DNA of 64,000 nucleotides from DASXMR01 sp036495525 (GTDB lineage: Bacteria; Actinomycetota; Actinomycetes; Streptosporangiales; Streptosporangiaceae), in the NCBI GenBank assembly GCA_036495525.1, contig DASXMR010000107.1, positions 41,512 to 105,511 of the forward strand, in the 5' to 3' direction. The number at the start of each line of letters is the position of its first letter. The first letter of the stretch is position 1. A program made the translations under genes and the position numbers. Shown here piece after piece: positions 59,990 through 64,000 of this stretch. The notes under the pieces are model-generated. The model saw only the letters and a list, made by a program, of their open reading frames with translations, was not told the origin of the DNA and did not search any database.

Positions 59990-60624
59990 GGATCGTCGAC
60001 GCGACGCAGGCCATGGCCGACGGGATGCCGGTCATGGACGGCATCGCCGCGCCGCGGTTCCGTGACCTGGCCAGCGTCGCCGCTGACGGCTACGCGATGT
60101 CGGAGTACTTCTTCATCAACCACACCGGCACGCACGTCGACGCCCCGGCGCACCAGGTAGCCGGCGGCGCCACCCTCGACGACATCCCGCTTGACCGGCT
60201 GGTCACCGACGCGGTGACCATCGACTTCACCGGCCATCAGGCCGGCCCGGTCACGGCGGCCGACCTGGCGCCGCACCTGCCGCAGGTCCGGCCGGGCGAC
60301 ATCGTGCTGTTCCATTCCGGCAACGCGGCGAACTGGGGCACCGACGCTTACTGGCACGGGTGGTGCTACCCGGACGCCGAGGCGAGCCGGGCGCTCATCG
60401 ACCGCGGCGTGTCCGGCATCGGCTTCGACGGGCCGTCAGCCGACCCGGTGGAGAGCTCCAGCTACGAGCTGCACCAGCTGTGGCTCGGCAGCGGCCGGAT
60501 CATCATCGAGAACCTCGCCAGCCTGGCCGGCGTGCCGCCGCGCAGCCGCATCGTCGTCGCACCGCTGAAGGTGCGCGGCGCCAACGGCGGGCCGGCCAGG
60601 GTGCTGATCTTGGCCGACGACTGA
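59986..60624 (+). CDS. Cyclase family protein (kynurenine-formamidase-like)
   Basis: A 212-residue metal-dependent hydrolase. GTG 59986 (VRIVDATQAMADGM) overlaps the cupin stop; longer readings only continue the shadow of that gene. The hallmark HTGTHVDAPAHQVAGG holds the metal His and Asp, and GDIVLFHSGNAANWG and FDGPSADPVE follow. The family includes kynurenine formamidase and other cyclic-amide or lactone hydrolases. Its partners suggest a degradation step for an N-acyl or cyclic compound, but which one is not shown. Confidence 0.9.
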   Translation: MRIVDATQAMADGMPVMDGIAAPRFRDLASVAADGYAMSEYFFINHTGTHVDAPAHQVAGGATLDDIPLDRLVTDAVTIDFTGHQAGPVTAADLAPHLPQVRPGDIVLFHSGNAANWGTDAYWHGWCYPDAEASRALIDRGVSGIGFDGPSADPVESSSYELHQLWLGSGRIIIENLASLAGVPPRSRIVVAPLKVRGANGGPARVLILADD

Positions 60625-60688
60625 ACTCAAGGTCAATGACGACCGGCCGGCTCCGCGCCAGCGGACGGCCAGGGGGAATGAGGGCACC

Positions 60689-62137
60689 ATGGCAGTCAGC
60701 CACCGGGCAGCCAAGCAAGATACCGGGCTGCGGCGAGGGGTACTCGGCAGCGCGGACGCGGTAGCGCAGTCGCTGGCGCTGCTCGCATTAGCTTTCGCCG
60801 TCTCGGCCGCGCCCGGCGCAGCGGCGGGAACGGCGGGCGCCGCGGTGCCAGCCGCCTACCTGATCGCCGGCATCGGCAGCCTGTGCCTGGCCTCGGTGAT
60901 CGTCCGGTTCACCCGGCGGATCGCGCACGCCGGCGGGCTGTACGCCTACACCGTCCGCGGCCTGGGCCCGCAGGCCGGCTTCGTGGCCGGCTGGCTCTAC
61001 GCCGTCGGGTTCGCGATCGGCATCTCGTTCGTGCTCATAATTTCCGCTCAGTTCCTGTCGGCGGTGCTCGCGGCCAATACCACCGTGAGCATCGGCTGGT
61101 TCCCGCTGTACTGCATCCTGCTGGCGCTCATCCTGGTGATCGCGCTCGCCGACATCAGGGTGTCCACCAGGGTGCAGCTGGCCTTCGCGGTGATCGGCGT
61201 GCTCACCATCCTCGCGCTGTCGGTGGCGATCGTCGTGCATGGCGGCGCGGCCGGCCTGACCGCGCGGCCGTTCAACCCCGGGCTCGCGCCGAGCACGCAC
61301 GGCCTGTCCGTCGCCGTCGTGCTGGCCTTCACCGGCTTCATCGGCTTCGAGGCCGCGGCCGTGCTCGGCGAGGAGGCGGCACGGCCACGCCGGGTCATCC
61401 CGCGGGCGATTCTCGGCACCGTCCTGCTGGCCACCGCGTACTTCGTCTTCGTCACCTGGGCGCAGGCTGTCGGCTACGGCGTGGCCGGCTCGGCGAAGTG
61501 GGCAGCGGACCCGACTGCGCTGGACACGCTCGCCACCCGTTACGTCTCGCACTGGTTCAGCACGCTGGTGGACAGCGTGGTCGTGATCGACGCGTTCGTC
61601 GCCGCGCTGGCCGGCGTGCACCTGACCGCGCGGACGCTGTTCGCGCTCGGCCGCGACCGCGCCCTGCCGCCAGTCTTCGCCGTGACGACGCGCCATTTCC
61701 GCAGCCCGTACGTCGGCATCGGAGTCGTTGTCGCGCTGACCCTGGTGCTCGGCGCCACGCTTGGCCGGCACTATGGCGTGCTGACCTACTTCTTCCTGAT
61801 GGCGACGACCGCCTCGCTGGGCATCCTGCTCGTCTACGCGCTGGTGGCGCTCGGCGGGATCGTGTTCTTCTGGCGGGCCAGCCGGGAGCCGGGCCAGTCA
61901 TGGAACCCGCTGATGGACCTGGTGCTTCCGCTGGCGGCGATCGCCATCTGCGGCTACGCGATCTACGGCTCGATCTTCCCGCGCCCGCCCGCACCGATCA
62001 GCTACTCGCTGTGGATCGCGCTGGCCCTGCTCGGTGCCGGGCTGCTGATCCTGCTGTTCCTGATGATCTTGCGGCCCCAGCGGGTGCGCGCCTTCGGGCA
62101 GGCCTTCGACACCACCGAGACTGACCGGGTCCTCTGA
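60689..62137 (+). CDS. APC-superfamily amino-acid/amine permease
   Basis: A 482-residue transporter with 12 predicted helices. The first helix region LRRGVLGSADAVAQSLALL, GGLYAYTVRGLGPQAGFVAGW, and FTGFIGFEAAAVLGEEAARPRR are typical APC blocks. It ends in a cytoplasmic tail TTETDRVL. It follows the cyclase gene by 64 bases on the same strand, so it may bring in the substrate of the aminotransferase-cupin-cyclase operon. Confidence 0.93.
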   Translation: MAVSHRAAKQDTGLRRGVLGSADAVAQSLALLALAFAVSAAPGAAAGTAGAAVPAAYLIAGIGSLCLASVIVRFTRRIAHAGGLYAYTVRGLGPQAGFVAGWLYAVGFAIGISFVLIISAQFLSAVLAANTTVSIGWFPLYCILLALILVIALADIRVSTRVQLAFAVIGVLTILALSVAIVVHGGAAGLTARPFNPGLAPSTHGLSVAVVLAFTGFIGFEAAAVLGEEAARPRRVIPRAILGTVLLATAYFVFVTWAQAVGYGVAGSAKWAADPTALDTLATRYVSHWFSTLVDSVVVIDAFVAALAGVHLTARTLFALGRDRALPPVFAVTTRHFRSPYVGIGVVVALTLVLGATLGRHYGVLTYFFLMATTASLGILLVYALVALGGIVFFWRASREPGQSWNPLMDLVLPLAAIAICGYAIYGSIFPRPPAPISYSLWIALALLGAGLLILLFLMILRPQRVRAFGQAFDTTETDRVL

Positions 62138-62317
62138 ACCTCGCGGCGCACTGCATCACCGCTTTATCACCATCGGCACAAAGCCGAATTCGATTCGGGC
62201 ATTTGCTTTTCTCCGCCCAGCTGACCTGTCAGTGTTGATGAGAGCGAGGGGCCAGACGGCATTCACAATGGCGGAACGAGGAGCTTCCCGGCGATCTTGC
62301 CGGAGACGGAGACTGTG

Positions 62318-64000
62318 ATGCGAGGTATTTCCTCCAGCTGGCCCAGGCGCGCCCGGCTGGCCGCCGCCGTGGTAACGGCCGGCGCCGCTGCAGCGGCCCT
62401 TACCGCCGTGGCGGCCGGGGCGGCACCGGCCAGGCAGCACCACGCGGGAGTCAGCACCCGGCCAGCCGCGCAGCTCAGCGCCAGCAGCCGCCAGGCCGCT
62501 ACCGGCAGCAGCCGGGCCGGTTCAGGCGGGAACGCCGCAGCCGGCCACGGCAGCGCCGGGCCAGTTGCCCGGACGGCTGACGGACTGGTGCAGGGCACCA
62601 CTGCCAGCGCGATGAGCGAGTTCCTCGGCATTCCCTACGCCGCTCCGCCGGTCGGCGACCTGCGCTGGCGGCCACCGCAGCCGGCCGCACGCTGGCATGG
62701 CGTTCGCGCGGCGACCAAATTCGCGCCGCACTGCCCGCAGTCGGCGACGCCCTTCGGCCATGCCAGTACGTCCGAGGACTGCCTGTACCTGAACGTGTTC
62801 GCGCCGCAGCACGCAGGGCACGGGACCGACGGGCCGGGCCCCGGTAAGCACGGCCCCGGTGAGCACGGGCACAGCCTGCCGGTGATGGTCTGGATCCACG
62901 GCGGCGCGCTGGTGACCGGTGAGAGCGACGACTACAACCCGGCCGGGCTGGTGCGAGACGGCGTGATCGTGGTGTCGATCAACTACCGGCTCGGCGCGCT
63001 CGGCTTCCTCGCGCACCCCGCGCTGGCCAGTCGCCCTGGCGGCCCGGCTGGCAACTACGGGCTGATGGACCAGCAGGCCGCGCTGCGCTGGGTGCAGCGC
63101 AACATCCGCAGCTTCGGCGGCGACCCGCGCGACGTGACGATCTTCGGCGAGTCGGCCGGCGGCCTGAGCGTGCTGTCCCAGCTCGCCTCGCCTGGCGCGC
63201 ACGGCCTGTTCGCCCGCGCGATCGTGGAAAGCGGCGCGTACAACCTCACCCAGACGTCGCTGGCCAGCGCCGAGAGCTCGGGTGAGGCGTTCGCGGCCAA
63301 GGCGGGCTGCGCTAGCCAGACCGCCGCGTGCCTGCGCAGCCTGCCGGTGTCGACGGTCCTGGCCGACCAGAACGCCACCGGCTACACCCCCGACGTGGAC
63401 GGCACTGTGCTCACCCAGTCGCTGAAGACCGCGTTCGCCAGCGGCGAGTTCAACCGGGTGCCGGTCATCAACGGGAGCAACCACGACGAGTGGCGGCTGT
63501 TCGTCGCCGAGGCCACGCTGGCCGGGGCGCCGGTCACCGCGGCGAACTACCAGAGCATGATCGCCTCCACGCTGAGCGTCTCCCCTGCCATCGCGGCTGC
63601 GATCGCGCAGCAGTACCCGCTCAGCAGCTTCCCGAGCCCGCCGGCCGCCCTCGGCGCGGTCGGCACCGACGCGATCTTCGCCTGCCCGGCGCTGACCGTG
63701 GACCAGTCGGTGTCCAAGTTCGTGCCGACGTTCGGCTACGAGTTCAACGACGAGAACGCGCCCGAGCTCTTCCTGCCGCCGGCCGGCTTCCCGTACGGCG
63801 CCGCGCACGCCTCAGAACTGCAGTACCTGTTCGGGCTAACCTCGGCGTTCCCGGCTGCACTCAGCGCCGCCCAGCAGCAGCTGTCGGCTTCGATGCAGCG
63901 CTACTGGACCTCGTTCGCGGCGCGCGGGTTCCCGGCCGCGCACGGCGAGCCCTTCTGGCCGCGCTTCACCGGCACCGGCCAGCAGATGATCTCGCTGGCC
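62318..64000 (+). CDS. Type-B carboxylesterase, secreted (3' end outside window)
   Basis: The frame opens at ATG 62318 and is open to the last base, so the C-terminus is missing; 561 codons are visible. A Tat- or Sec-like signal (PRRARLAAAVVTAG, then Ala-rich) and an Ala/Ser/Gly linker precede the domain. Type-B features: FLGIPYAAPPVGDLRW, SEDCLYLNVF, VMVWIHGGAL with the oxyanion Gly pair, TIFGESAGGLSV with the nucleophile Ser, and AAHASELQYLFG with the catalytic His. It would hydrolyse esters outside the cell. The start follows a GGAGA-rich stretch. Confidence 0.92.
   Translation, partial: MRGISSSWPRRARLAAAVVTAGAAAAALTAVAAGAAPARQHHAGVSTRPAAQLSASSRQAATGSSRAGSGGNAAAGHGSAGPVARTADGLVQGTTASAMSEFLGIPYAAPPVGDLRWRPPQPAARWHGVRAATKFAPHCPQSATPFGHASTSEDCLYLNVFAPQHAGHGTDGPGPGKHGPGEHGHSLPVMVWIHGGALVTGESDDYNPAGLVRDGVIVVSINYRLGALGFLAHPALASRPGGPAGNYGLMDQQAALRWVQRNIRSFGGDPRDVTIFGESAGGLSVLSQLASPGAHGLFARAIVESGAYNLTQTSLASAESSGEAFAAKAGCASQTAACLRSLPVSTVLADQNATGYTPDVDGTVLTQSLKTAFASGEFNRVPVINGSNHDEWRLFVAEATLAGAPVTAANYQSMIASTLSVSPAIAAAIAQQYPLSSFPSPPAALGAVGTDAIFACPALTVDQSVSKFVPTFGYEFNDENAPELFLPPAGFPYGAAHASELQYLFGLTSAFPAALSAAQQQLSASMQRYWTSFAARGFPAAHGEPFWPRFTGTGQQMISLA

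Overview
This 64 kb window is chromosomal DNA of a high-GC actinobacterium. GC-rich codons dominate, many genes start with GTG, TTG or ATG after GGAGG-type ribosome sites, genes often overlap by ATGA or GTGA, and actinobacterial families recur (FCD-type GntR regulator, twin-arginine signal, EACC1-type conflict protein). Much of it is accessory catabolism and transport. No rRNA, tRNA, CRISPR array, insertion sequence or prophage was seen.

Layout. (1) 1-2485: end of a benzoate-CoA-ligase-like enzyme overlapping an amidohydrolase. (2) 2906-6144: a two-gene conflict-type cassette. An EACC1-like small protein overlaps a 966-residue protein made of a caspase-like protease, about seven 31-residue helical repeats, and an almost complete EF-Tu. 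Its front part is clearly less GC-rich than the surroundings. (3) 6283-31297: a large catabolic and transport locus. It has two class III aminotransferases, a beta-hydroxyacid dehydrogenase, an FCD GntR regulator, split oligopeptide-type ABC transporter genes, two substrate-binding lipoproteins, two phytoene-desaturase-like flavoproteins, an SMP-30-like protein, an SDR, and a glycine/sarcosine/betaine-reductase-type operon (grdE-grdB-grdC-trx-grdA). In that operon grdB and grdA each carry an in-frame UGA exactly where the known proteins have selenocysteine, and the family sequence continues past it. A 13-bp near-palindrome (consensus GTCRACAGTTDAC) occurs seven times, always in upstream regions of this locus, so the locus looks like one regulon. 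(4) 31371-43214: an SDR, a frameshifted LysE-type exporter, a His-rich small membrane protein, a class I DAHP synthase, an EmrB/QacA-type exporter, a large secreted S8/S53-like peptidase, an MFS exporter with its ArsR-like regulator and palindromic operator, and a DUF2891 protein. (5) 43312-50788: exonuclease III, a sugar/amino-acid catabolic trio (aminotransferase, class II aldolase, FAD-linked oxidase), an SDR, an aldo/keto reductase, an isochorismatase-like protein and a VOC protein. (6) 50955-53404: a frameshifted Tat-exported PHP-type metallohydrolase with a beta-propeller-like tail. (7) 53452-56373: an alkylation-repair cluster (ogt, ECF-type sigma factor, second ogt, 2OG-Fe(II) dioxygenase) with a 15-bp tandem repeat in the sigma gene's frame. 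(8) 56379-64000: a VOC protein, a methyltransferase, a tightly coupled operon (class V aminotransferase fold, double cupin, cyclase), an APC permease, and a carboxylesterase cut by the window end.

The two strongest candidates for an undescribed system are the EACC1 / caspase-repeat-EF-Tu pair and the selenocysteine Grd regulon, which has no grdD here and a GrdE-like subunit that seems to lack the pyruvoyl-forming Asn-Cys site. Two genes (32324-32961 and 50955-53404) are each split by what looks like one missing base; assembly error is as likely as true decay.
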